Assembly (NCBI GenBank): GCA_900537185.1
Contig: LS999826.1
Coordinates: 795,521-859,520 of the forward strand
Reading direction: 5' to 3'
From: Cytophagales bacterium Alg240-R148
GTDB taxonomy: Bacteria; Bacteroidota; Bacteroidia; Cytophagales; Cyclobacteriaceae
Length of the DNA stretch: 64,000 nucleotides
How positions within the stretch are numbered: the first letter of the stretch is position 1; each line of letters begins with the position of its first letter. Below the pieces are notes generated by a model that worked only from the letters and a program-made list of their open reading frames with translations, did no database searches and was not told the origin of the DNA. A program made the translations under genes and the position numbers. Of the stretch, positions 25,377 to 33,813 are shown in pieces.

Positions 25377-26930
25377 TTAAAAGTTGTTTTCCGGTGCCAC
25401 CATAATTACAGTTTCTCTTTCTACAATAACCTCCCCAAAATGAGCTCCTTTTCTTTTTCTAACGTATTTTTTGAGGGTATAACTGACAGGGCAGAGGGTG
25501 TCGGACTTTCTTTTGGAGTAATAGGCAGCAAGTGAGGCTGCTTTTTCAATTACCAATGCGGGTGTTGGTTTTCCGGCCTGGGCTTTAATTACTACATGCG
25601 AACCTGCTACGTCTTTGGCATGGAGCCATAAATCGTCTTTTTTAGCATGTTTTAAGGTGAGTTCATCATTGGCTCTGGCATTTTTACCTACCCACACTTT
25701 AAAGCCATCTATTAAAAAGTCATAGTAAGGTGCTGTGAGCCTGCTTTCCTTTTCTTTTTGTTGCTTCCCAATGGCCTTTTCAGAGTTTTTTAGAATCTTA
25801 AACGTATCTGTGTTGTCAATTTCCAACAGCATTTTTTCTATATCTTCCAGTTGCTGTTGTTTTCCTTTGATGTTTTTTAAAAGTATCTGTTCTTCTTTTT
25901 TTTGATTCTTAGCTTTTTTATAATACTGTTCAGCATTTTTTTGAGGGCTTAGATTCGCTTTTAATTTAATATCAATAGTGCATTCTTCGTAAAAGTCGAA
26001 CAAAGTTACCTTTTGTGTTCCTATTTTAATGGTGTGTAAATTGGCCATGATAATATTGGCTAGTTTTTCAAAATCTCTATTTTTAAGTTCCTCCAGTTTT
26101 TGCTTTGATTTTGTTATGTAATTGCGCGCTTTTTTCTTGTTTCGGCTTAAAGTAGATCGGAGTGCAGTTTTCTTTTTGTTGAGGTTGTAATTTTTGAGAT
26201 AGGAAAAAAATAAAGCATTGGAACATTCGATGGCACTTTTGTAAAGCTCAAAGGCACCACTAGGTTCAATTAAACTCAGTTGAGGGAGGTCCTGTACTGA
26301 ATGCAAATAAAAAGATTCTGGATGGTTAATGGTGTCTAGCATATTAGCAATAGAGTGCCATTGATCCTGTTTGTTTTTCTCTTCGAACCCTTCTGATATT
26401 AATTGTTTAACGCCAGACTTTCCAAGTTGTGTGGTCAGAAAATTAACGTTGTGATGGCCTGAGATCCATGCATTGGCATTCAAAGTTGGAGTCTCTTTGT
26501 AAGCTTGTAATTCTAAAAATTCGGGAGGAGACGCTTTCTGTTTAAAAGACCCAATAAGTTTTTTGGATTGGTAGGCTACCATATTACAACGCTTACCATA
26601 AAATTGGATTTGAAAAACTTGTTCATTTTCCATTTCAAAAAGAATACTTCTGTCGAAATCAACTGCAGCAATTTTAATTACTTTTAAACCATTAAAATCA
26701 GCAAATAGATTGATGGTATTTCTTTTGGCCCTCTGTACGTTATGGCTGTAATTAATGCCTGAAAAATAACTCTCCATCAATAGCCGGATGTAGTGCTCCT
26801 TTCCTGCTTTCTCCAAGCACAGGATTATTTCATTTTTGTTTTGGCTAAATGTTTCAACGAGTATTGCCGATTGAAGTGCATGATTCAACTCAGCAGCTAA
26901 TGAACGGAGAAAATAATAATTATGGTGCAC
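25377..26930 (-). CDS. NFACT family protein, RqcH/NEMF-like
   Basis: 517 residues from GTG 26930, which begins HHNYYFLRSLAAELNHAL, the usual N-terminus of the family. NFACT-N is followed by a long coiled-coil middle rich in Lys (about 240-385) and the C-terminal NFACT-R domain with DDLWLHAKDVAGSHVVIKA and SYTLKKYVRKRKGAHFGEV. In Bacillus RqcH binds stalled 50S subunits and adds C-terminal Ala tails with tRNA-Ala, marking nascent chains for degradation; the older name is fibronectin-binding protein. It lies 2 bp after the PhnP-like gene at the end of a five-gene operon. Confidence 0.88.
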   Translation of the reverse strand: MHHNYYFLRSLAAELNHALQSAILVETFSQNKNEIILCLEKAGKEHYIRLLMESYFSGINYSHNVQRAKRNTINLFADFNGLKVIKIAAVDFDRSILFEMENEQVFQIQFYGKRCNMVAYQSKKLIGSFKQKASPPEFLELQAYKETPTLNANAWISGHHNVNFLTTQLGKSGVKQLISEGFEEKNKQDQWHSIANMLDTINHPESFYLHSVQDLPQLSLIEPSGAFELYKSAIECSNALFFSYLKNYNLNKKKTALRSTLSRNKKKARNYITKSKQKLEELKNRDFEKLANIIMANLHTIKIGTQKVTLFDFYEECTIDIKLKANLSPQKNAEQYYKKAKNQKKEEQILLKNIKGKQQQLEDIEKMLLEIDNTDTFKILKNSEKAIGKQQKEKESRLTAPYYDFLIDGFKVWVGKNARANDELTLKHAKKDDLWLHAKDVAGSHVVIKAQAGKPTPALVIEKAASLAAYYSKRKSDTLCPVSYTLKKYVRKRKGAHFGEVIVERETVIMVAPENNF

Positions 26931-26932
26931 AA

Positions 26933-27694
26933 TTACAGTTGGATTTGTAGGCCGTCATGGGCCAAGAAAACATTTTCCGGAAGATCCGCGTCTACTTTTT
27001 TGTGGCTTCCCAGTTTATGAGAAATATGGGTGAGGTATGCTTTTTTCGGATTTAATTGTTTAATTACGTCCAGTGCCTCTTGCAAATTAAAATGCGATAT
27101 GTGTTTTTCAATTTGCAAGGCGTTGATCACCAGAACTTCTAAGTTTTTTAGTTGGTTCATAGAAGACTCGTCTATGAAGTTGGTGTCTGTGATGTAGGCA
27201 AAATCCAGAATTCTATAACCATAAACCGGTAGTTTATAGTGCATGGTTTCTATAGGAGTAATTTCAGTGGTTCCGATTTTAAAAGGACTACCATCTATTA
27301 CATTGGCCTTTACTTGTGGCAATCCTGGGTATTGGTTATCTGAAAATATATAGGCAAACTCTTGCTGCAATTGTTCTAATACTTCCTTTCGGACGTATAT
27401 GGGGATGTCTTGGTTTTGTTTGAAATTAAAGCTTCGTATTTCGTCTAACCCGGCTGTATGGTCCCTGTGTTGGTGGGTGTACAACACCGCATCTAAATGG
27501 TTGATGCGCTCCCGCAAAACTTGCTGCCTGAAATCAGGACCAGTATCTACTACTAAGCTTAAATTGTCAGAATTAATGTGAATGGATGTTCTTAATCTGT
27601 TGTCTCTAAAATCCATGGAGTTACAAACTGCGCATTCGCAGGCAATTACGGGTACTCCCTGTGATGTTCCAGTTCCTAAAAACGTAATTTTCAA
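26933..27694 (-). CDS. MBL-fold metallo-hydrolase, PhnP-like
   Basis: 253 residues. The N-terminus MKITFLGTGTSQGVPVI leads into the CECAVC motif (Cys19, 21, 24), a structural zinc site seen in PhnP. The catalytic motif THQHRDHTAGLDE gives His74, His76, Asp78 and His79. Further ligands follow (TMHYKLPVYGYRI, YITDTNFI, YLTHISHKLG). PhnP hydrolyses cyclic phosphodiesters in phosphonate breakdown, but no phn genes are nearby, and this subgroup in Bacteroidota is usually annotated only as MBL hydrolase. It overlaps the 91-residue gene by 4 bp and is followed by NFACT after 2 bp. Confidence 0.88.
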   Translation of the reverse strand: MKITFLGTGTSQGVPVIACECAVCNSMDFRDNRLRTSIHINSDNLSLVVDTGPDFRQQVLRERINHLDAVLYTHQHRDHTAGLDEIRSFNFKQNQDIPIYVRKEVLEQLQQEFAYIFSDNQYPGLPQVKANVIDGSPFKIGTTEITPIETMHYKLPVYGYRILDFAYITDTNFIDESSMNQLKNLEVLVINALQIEKHISHFNLQEALDVIKQLNPKKAYLTHISHKLGSHKKVDADLPENVFLAHDGLQIQL

Positions 27695-27966
27695 AGCTTT
27701 AATTCTGTTTGTGAGAGTTCAGAGAACAACTTTTTATTTTTATCTGTCATTTTGGTCGTATCGAGTGCCAAGGTGTTCAGCAGATCAACCAGACAATTAA
27801 TTTTACCCTCTAAAGTAAAGTATTTGTTGATGATGATAATTTTGGTTTCTTTTAAAACACAAAATCCAGATTTGAAATTTCCTTTTTCATACCGAAGGGT
27901 ATAGTCCGATTCGGCAATAATGTCTTCTATTTTATTTAATAAACTTTTGGTATACTTAATATTCAT
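27691..27966 (-). CDS. Small conserved-looking protein of unknown function
   Basis: 91 residues, no signal peptide or membrane segment. Predicted helix, then a beta hairpin (YTLRYEKGNFKSGFCVLKETKIIIINKYF), then helices (LEGKINCLVDLLNTLALD). No family recognised. Its coding status is supported by its exact fit: it starts 2 bp after the receiver gene and its stop overlaps the PhnP-like start by 4 bp (27691-27694). Confidence 0.65.
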   Translation of the reverse strand: MNIKYTKSLLNKIEDIIAESDYTLRYEKGNFKSGFCVLKETKIIIINKYFTLEGKINCLVDLLNTLALDTTKMTDKNKKLFSELSQTELKL

Positions 27967-27968
27967 TT

Positions 27969-28337
27969 TTATAACGCCACTGCTTTAACGGCATCCACTA
28001 GTGCATCGTAATCCAGAGGTTTCTTTAGAAATATGCTGATGTCAAGTTTTTCAAAATCTTCTTTAGAGTAATTTTTGTAATTTCCTGAGATGATGATAAT
28101 GGGTGTTTTGGACTTGTTGTTTTTCAACCCTCTAATTTGATTGATCAAAGTCATGCCATCAACACCGGGTAAATTAATGTCCATCAAAATTACATCGTAA
28201 TCATCTTTTTCGATGGTTTCCATAACCTTTACACCACTCTTTAAACCCTTCACTTCAAAATCTTGGGTTGTTAAGATTTTTTTCGTCAACGTCTGGATAA
28301 CAGAACTGTCATCCGCAACCAATACCTTTTTACTCAT
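27969..28337 (-). CDS. Single-domain response regulator (CheY-like)
   Basis: 122 residues, one receiver domain and nothing else. Phospho-acceptor Asp53 (VILMDINLPGVDG), acidic pair Asp9-Asp10 (VADDSS), Thr/Ser switch at IIIISGN and Lys in FLKKPLD. With no output domain it must act by protein contact or as a phosphate shuttle. Its start overlaps the end of the hybrid kinase gene by 8 bp, so it is the natural partner of the C-terminal Hpt domain of that kinase. Confidence 0.92.
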   Translation of the reverse strand: MSKKVLVADDSSVIQTLTKKILTTQDFEVKGLKSGVKVMETIEKDDYDVILMDINLPGVDGMTLINQIRGLKNNKSKTPIIIISGNYKNYSKEDFEKLDISIFLKKPLDYDALVDAVKAVAL

Positions 28338-31300
28338 TGTTTGAATGATTTAGATACTTAATAATTGTATTCTTAAAGTTTGAAAAAGCTAAATTTAACT
28401 CATTTAAATCTTTATCCGAAAGTTTGTATTGTTCTTTTTTAATTTTTTCCTCTAATTCTTCTGCTAATAACGAAAAAACCAGCCCTCCAAGTGTACCAGC
28501 GTTCCCTTTTATTGTATGCAGGTGGGACAGAATGGTTTCGTAGTCATCATTGTTAACACTTGCATTAATTTCACTCAATTGAAAAATAGTCTCTTCTTCA
28601 AAATTATAAAGCGTCTCTTGTATTAAGTCCAAGCCTCCGAGCTCAATGAGCCTTTCTATCACCTTTAAATCCATTATGGGTATGGCCTTTTCTTCTGCTG
28701 CCAATATAACATCGGAAGGTGGTACAATGTTGCCCACATTTAGGTGAGATTGGATTATGTTGATCAGTAAGTCAGGTTTCAATGGTTTGGAAATGTACCC
28801 ATCCATCCCAGCATTTAAAAACTTTTCTTCATCTTCCTTCATGGAATAAGCGGTCATGGCTAGAATAGGAGGCAACTGCTGGTGTCTTTCTTTTAAAATA
28901 GAAGTAGTTTCTAATCCATCCATTTCGGGCATTTGAATGTCCATTAAAATAATATCGAATGCATTTTTTGCTACTTCAGCCAATGCCTTTTCTCCAGAAT
29001 CACAGGAGGTTATAACGGCGCCAGCTTTTTTTAAAATTTCACTTGCTACCATGCGGTTGACTTTGTTGTCGTCTACCAATAAGATTTTCGGACATAATTC
29101 TTTTAAATCTGGGTAGCTTTTTTTGGGCGCTGCATCTTTTTTAACAATTGGTTTGTTGGCAATCCAAGTCTTAATTGTGAACCAGAAAGTACTCCCCACG
29201 TCTTTTTCAGACTGAACACCAATCTTGCCACCCATCAGTTCACAAAGTTGTTTGGAAATGGCCAAACCCAGTCCTGTACCTTTGTAGTTCTTACTGAAAG
29301 AACTGTCCACCTGAGAAAAACTGTTGAACAATTTGTCTATATCGTCCGGAGAAATTCCTATTCCTGTATCTTTAATCTCAAATTTTAATTCAACTTTATT
29401 ATCTGAAAGGGCGTCTTGGTTCAACAACTTTATGTGAATGGCTCCTTTCTCAGGGGTGAATTTAATGGCATTTGAAATAAGATTCGAAAGCACCTGAATC
29501 AATCGAATTTCATCGGCAATAAAGGCTTCAGGAACTTGATCGTTGATATCGAATAGCAGTTGTATGTTTTTGTTGCTAGTTGCAGTTGTAAAAAGACCCT
29601 TTAATTTCATAAATAGGTCTTTGGTAGTTACCAAGGAATTGCGCAATTCCATTTTACCCGCTTCTATTTTGGATAAATCCAAAATATCGTTGATGATGTG
29701 CAATAGTGTCTCAGACGATTTTTTGACAGTATCTAGATAGTATTGTTGTTTTTCTGACAACTGGGTATTGTACAGCAAGTCAATCATACCAATAACTCCT
29801 GTCATAGGAGTTCTAATCTCATGGCTCATATTGGCCAGAAATTGTTCTTTGCTTTTTAAAGAGCGCTCTGCCAAATCTTTTGCTTCTAACAATGCTTTGT
29901 TGGTGGCTTTTAATTTGGTGATATCTCGGGCAACACTTTCAAATCCTATGGCTTTGCCGCTGCTGTTGCGCAGCAAGTTGATGTTGCATATACTCGGGAT
30001 AATGTCTCCTTTTTTGGAAATGAGTGACAGTTCGAAGTTTTTGATAAACCCATTTCTCAATAGGTCTTTGAGCAGTTTTTTTGTTTTGATGTTGTACAAG
30101 TAATAATCAGAAACATTCTTATTGACCAACTCGGTTTGTTTGTAGCCGATCATGAGTTTGGCAGAAGGGCTTACCATTTGAATATTCCCTTTTAAATCGC
30201 ATTTTACATACAAATCTTGAAACGATTCGAATATGTTTCGGAACATTTCTTCGTTTTCAATAAGTGCCGCTTCCGATTCTTTTTTTTCTGTAATATCTTG
30301 TGCAATTCCTGAAATTTCTGTGATGCTCCCATCTTCCATATAGACGGGGTTCAAGAAAACCTCTTTCCAAGAAAACCGCCCTTCGTAGTTGCTTATTTTA
30401 ATTTCGAAATGCTGGTTTTGCCCTTCAAAAGCTGTTTTGTATTTGTCTTGCCAAAAAAGCTCTGGTTCATAATGGACGAGCTCGGCATCTTTGTATTGCT
30501 GGATGGTAGTAGTGTCTTTGTTTCCAAAAATATTATCGTTAAAAAACCGTTGGTTGATGGTGGTCAAATCAAAGGATTTATTTACAGCCCAAATCAATAA
30601 ATTACTGCTTTCAAATATGGAATTGAGTCGAGCAGTTTGTTCTTGCAGTGTTTTGTGTTCTTTTTGCCTTACTATGGCAATGGCCAATTGGTCCGACAGA
30701 AATTCTAGTACTTCTAATTCGTGTTTGGTAAACTGAAAGTTGCTGTCGTAGCTGTAGGTAACGATAACACCAATAATTTCTGTTTTATTTCTAAGCGGAA
30801 TACCGATCAATGAGTCGGGCAAAAACGCTTTTTTATAATTGTCCAAGCTTGCACTAACAATCATTTCTACCTCTGTATTTAAAATGATTGGATTTCCATT
30901 GTTGATGGTGTACAAGGAGAGGGCCCGTTGAATATCTTGTATGGCATTCCAATCTTCTTTGGAATGAATGTCGTCGATAAAGAAAGGAAAGTTAGTAGAA
31001 CTCCCCTGTTTAAGTAAAAGATAGAAATTTCGGGCGTCAATTACATCGTTGATTTCTTGGTGTACTTGGGCATAAAAGTTTTTCTGATCTGTTTTATGCG
31101 AACTTATTTTTGAAATGCTAAAATATGCCTTAGAGGCTTTTTCAAATTTAATTTTCTCAGAATTATCTTGAAGCGTGATAATGAAGTAAGGGGAGGGGTC
31201 TTTTTTTTGCAATCCAATGCTACCGGTTAGGTAAAGCTTGTTGTTGTCATTTGTAAGCAATAAAGTGTCAATTCTACAAGGTTCTGTAGTTTCAGCCACT

Positions 31301-31545
31301 TTATGGATCAATTGGATCAAAGCATTTTTATAGTCTGGATGGCAAATGTCTTGTAAGATTAAATCTTTTTTGTAATCCGTTTTATAACCGGATTTATCTT
31401 CCCACCTTTTATTTGCATAAAGTATGGTACTCTTATTGTCCAGCATCAAAAAGATTTGATCGCTTTGTTCCATTAATGAAACCAAGGAATTGCCTAAGTC
31501 CATTATGGTTTTGCCTAAATCAATGTTATAATTATTTTCCTCCAT
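28330..31545 (-). CDS. Hybrid sensor histidine kinase with PAS, GAF, receiver and Hpt domains
   Basis: 1071 residues, cytoplasmic (no membrane segment). In order: PAS (about 28-130), GAF (about 150-295), PAS (about 305-425), PAS (about 430-550), HisKA with His575 in FLANMSHEIRTPMTG, HATPase_c (DTGIGISPDDIDKLF, GTGLGLAI), receiver with Asp869 in IILMDIQMPEMDG, and Hpt with His1010 in LHTIKGNAGTLG. This is a full His-Asp-His phosphorelay that needs an external receiver, and the adjacent CheY-like protein would complete it. The PAS/GAF sensors bind small ligands, but the signal is unknown. It leads the five-gene operon. Confidence 0.93.
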   Translation of the reverse strand: MEENNYNIDLGKTIMDLGNSLVSLMEQSDQIFLMLDNKSTILYANKRWEDKSGYKTDYKKDLILQDICHPDYKNALIQLIHKVAETTEPCRIDTLLLTNDNNKLYLTGSIGLQKKDPSPYFIITLQDNSEKIKFEKASKAYFSISKISSHKTDQKNFYAQVHQEINDVIDARNFYLLLKQGSSTNFPFFIDDIHSKEDWNAIQDIQRALSLYTINNGNPIILNTEVEMIVSASLDNYKKAFLPDSLIGIPLRNKTEIIGVIVTYSYDSNFQFTKHELEVLEFLSDQLAIAIVRQKEHKTLQEQTARLNSIFESSNLLIWAVNKSFDLTTINQRFFNDNIFGNKDTTTIQQYKDAELVHYEPELFWQDKYKTAFEGQNQHFEIKISNYEGRFSWKEVFLNPVYMEDGSITEISGIAQDITEKKESEAALIENEEMFRNIFESFQDLYVKCDLKGNIQMVSPSAKLMIGYKQTELVNKNVSDYYLYNIKTKKLLKDLLRNGFIKNFELSLISKKGDIIPSICNINLLRNSSGKAIGFESVARDITKLKATNKALLEAKDLAERSLKSKEQFLANMSHEIRTPMTGVIGMIDLLYNTQLSEKQQYYLDTVKKSSETLLHIINDILDLSKIEAGKMELRNSLVTTKDLFMKLKGLFTTATSNKNIQLLFDINDQVPEAFIADEIRLIQVLSNLISNAIKFTPEKGAIHIKLLNQDALSDNKVELKFEIKDTGIGISPDDIDKLFNSFSQVDSSFSKNYKGTGLGLAISKQLCELMGGKIGVQSEKDVGSTFWFTIKTWIANKPIVKKDAAPKKSYPDLKELCPKILLVDDNKVNRMVASEILKKAGAVITSCDSGEKALAEVAKNAFDIILMDIQMPEMDGLETTSILKERHQQLPPILAMTAYSMKEDEEKFLNAGMDGYISKPLKPDLLINIIQSHLNVGNIVPPSDVILAAEEKAIPIMDLKVIERLIELGGLDLIQETLYNFEEETIFQLSEINASVNNDDYETILSHLHTIKGNAGTLGGLVFSLLAEELEEKIKKEQYKLSDKDLNELNLAFSNFKNTIIKYLNHSNNE

Positions 31546-31610
31546 TTAACTTTTAAAAGATAACCTTTTTATCTTTACCCAATAAAATTAACTCTAAAAA
31601 TAAAAAAGCT

Positions 31611-32531
31611 TTGTCAGAAAAAGCTAAAAAAAATTTAATTGTTGTGGTTGGTCCTACTGCTGTAGGTAAAACTGCATTGTGCATAGAATTGTCCCAAATA
31701 TTCTCAGCCGATATTGTTTCGGCTGATAGCCGCCAATTTTACAAAGAAATGGCCATTGGTACAGCCAAGCCAACACCAGAAGAACTGGCTCAAGCACCGC
31801 ATCATTTTGTAGACTCCCATTCTATTGAAAATGAATTGAATGCAGGAAGTTTTGAGGTACAAGGGTTGAAAAAGATACACTTGCTTTTTGAAAAACAAAA
31901 CAACGTAATATTAACAGGTGGGTCTGGCCTTTACATTCAGGCCATTTGTGAAGGCTTCGATGATATGCCTCAAATCCCGCCGGTTATCCGAGCAAATTTG
32001 AAAAAAGAATTCGAACTTGGAGGGATTAAACCCTTGTTAGAAGAGTTAAAAATAAAAGATAGTGCTTATTTTGAAACGGTAGACCAAGACAACCACCAAA
32101 GGGTTATTAGAGCATTAGAAGTTATTCGTTTTTCAAACGCTCCTTTTAGTGAATTTTTAAAAAGAGACTTTGCTTTGCGTCCATTTAATTGCATAAAAGT
32201 AGCCTTGCAAAGACCAACGGAAGAGCTTTATGAGAGAATTAACCATCGGGTTGACCTCATGTTCGAAGCTGGGTTGGAACAAGAAGTTCGATCACTCATT
32301 GGTTTTAGAGACCGATATGCACTGCAAACGGTTGGGTACAAGGAGGTGTTTGGATGGCTGGATAAAGAATATGATTTTGAGGAGTGTGTGCGGTTGTTAA
32401 AAAGAAATACAAGAAGGTATGCCAAGCGCCAAATGACTTGGTTCAGAAAAGACAAAGGGTATACTTGGTTTCATCCTGATCAAAAAGATGGTATTGTAAC
32501 CCATATTTCAAAAATTATTAACCATGAGTAA
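31611..32531 (+). CDS. miaA: tRNA dimethylallyltransferase
   Basis: 306 residues from TTG 31611; no in-frame ATG lies upstream within the divergent gap. P-loop GPTAVGKT at 14-21, then DSRQFYKEMAIGTAKP, GGSGLYIQAI, DNHQRVIRALEV and the C-terminal RNTRRYAKRQMTWFR, all standard MiaA blocks. It adds the isopentenyl group to A37 of tRNAs reading UNN codons. The 65-bp gap to the divergent kinase gene has a near-match -7 sequence TATCTTTA (31570-31577). Its last codons overlap the start of the glycosyltransferase by 8 bp. Confidence 0.96.
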   Translation: MSEKAKKNLIVVVGPTAVGKTALCIELSQIFSADIVSADSRQFYKEMAIGTAKPTPEELAQAPHHFVDSHSIENELNAGSFEVQGLKKIHLLFEKQNNVILTGGSGLYIQAICEGFDDMPQIPPVIRANLKKEFELGGIKPLLEELKIKDSAYFETVDQDNHQRVIRALEVIRFSNAPFSEFLKRDFALRPFNCIKVALQRPTEELYERINHRVDLMFEAGLEQEVRSLIGFRDRYALQTVGYKEVFGWLDKEYDFEECVRLLKRNTRRYAKRQMTWFRKDKGYTWFHPDQKDGIVTHISKIINHE

Positions 32532-33813
32532 AAAGGTACTAATAGTAGCCTATTATTGGCCACCGAGTGGCGGCGGTGGGGTTCAAAGGTGGGTGAAATT
32601 TGTAAAATACCTGCCTGGTTTTGATATAGAACCCATTGTGTTTACCCCTGAAAACCCAACCTTTAGTTTTAAAGATGACACCTTAAAACAAGACGTTGAC
32701 CCGGCAACAACTGTAGTTAAGCTGCCTATTTGGGAACCGTATAGTCTGCTCGGGTTTTTAAAGAAAAAAGGAACGGAAAGGCAAGGGCAGGCATTGGACA
32801 AGGGTAAAAAGTCTTGGTTGGACCATTTGATTATATGGATAAGAGGTAATTTTTTTATCCCAGACCCCAGGGTGTTTTGGGTTAAACCCGCAAGCAAATT
32901 TCTTGTAGAGTATATTCAAAAAAACAAGGTGGATGTAATTGTTACGACTGGTCCCCCTAACAGCATGCACCTTATTGGCAAAAGAGTAAAGCAAAAGACC
33001 AACGTTAAATGGATTGCAGATTTTAGAGACCCATGGTCTGAATGGTCGCAATACAAACATTTAAAAGTGGGGAAGTTGGCCCTTTCAATTCACCGGTCTA
33101 TGGAAAAAAGTGTTTTTTCACTATCGGATGTAGTAATAGCCACAAATCCAGTGGCACAAGAAGATTTTAGGCGATTGGGAGCGAAGCATGTTGTAAGCAT
33201 TACCAATGGAGTGGACCCATCCGATTTTCCTGTTTTGCAAGATAAACGGAAAGAGTCGGTTTTTTTATTGTCGCACATTGGTACTATTGATGACTTGAGA
33301 GATCCAAGGCCTTTCTTAGAAGCGTTCAAAGCCTTGTGTAATGAAAATGAAAATTTTGCGGCATTGGCACGCTTCAGAATGACGGGAATCATCAGTGGCT
33401 CCTATTTGGAAGATTACTGGAACGACCCGGTTTTGAAAGGAAGGCTAATAGTGGAAGATTATGTGCCGCACCATGAGATCTTACAAAGAGTGGAAGATTC
33501 CGATGTGTTGTTGCTCTTGCTTTCTGATTTTGACAATGCGCTAGGCTGTATGCCTGGTAAATTTTTTGAGTATTTGTATTTTTCTAGGCCTATATTGGCC
33601 TTGGTGCCGGATGGGCATCAAATTCAAAAAGACATAGCAGAGTTACAAATGGGGCTGTCTACTAACAATGTAGAAGTAGACAAGATTAAATCAGCGCTGT
33701 TGCAGTTGTTTGAGCAAAGAAAAGATGAAAATCATACACCATCAGATGCCATGGAATACACCAGACAAAAATTAACAAGCAAATTGGCAGAAGTTATTCA
33801 TGCCCTTGATTAG
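32524..33813 (+). CDS. Glycosyltransferase, GT4-like
   Basis: 429 residues, GT-B fold. The N-terminal KVLIVAYYWPPSGGGGVQRWVKFVKYLP is the donor/acceptor loop of the Glyco_transf_4-like group. VDVIVTTGPPNS and WIADFRDPWSEW follow in the N-terminal domain, and MPGKFFEYLYFSRPILALVPDG in the C-terminal domain contains the E that contacts the nucleotide sugar in GT4. It begins inside miaA (8-bp overlap), and its end overlaps the convergent glycosyltransferase by 20 bp. Probable role in surface polysaccharide synthesis; the sugar is unknown. Confidence 0.88.
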   Translation: MSKKVLIVAYYWPPSGGGGVQRWVKFVKYLPGFDIEPIVFTPENPTFSFKDDTLKQDVDPATTVVKLPIWEPYSLLGFLKKKGTERQGQALDKGKKSWLDHLIIWIRGNFFIPDPRVFWVKPASKFLVEYIQKNKVDVIVTTGPPNSMHLIGKRVKQKTNVKWIADFRDPWSEWSQYKHLKVGKLALSIHRSMEKSVFSLSDVVIATNPVAQEDFRRLGAKHVVSITNGVDPSDFPVLQDKRKESVFLLSHIGTIDDLRDPRPFLEAFKALCNENENFAALARFRMTGIISGSYLEDYWNDPVLKGRLIVEDYVPHHEILQRVEDSDVLLLLLSDFDNALGCMPGKFFEYLYFSRPILALVPDGHQIQKDIAELQMGLSTNNVEVDKIKSALLQLFEQRKDENHTPSDAMEYTRQKLTSKLAEVIHALD

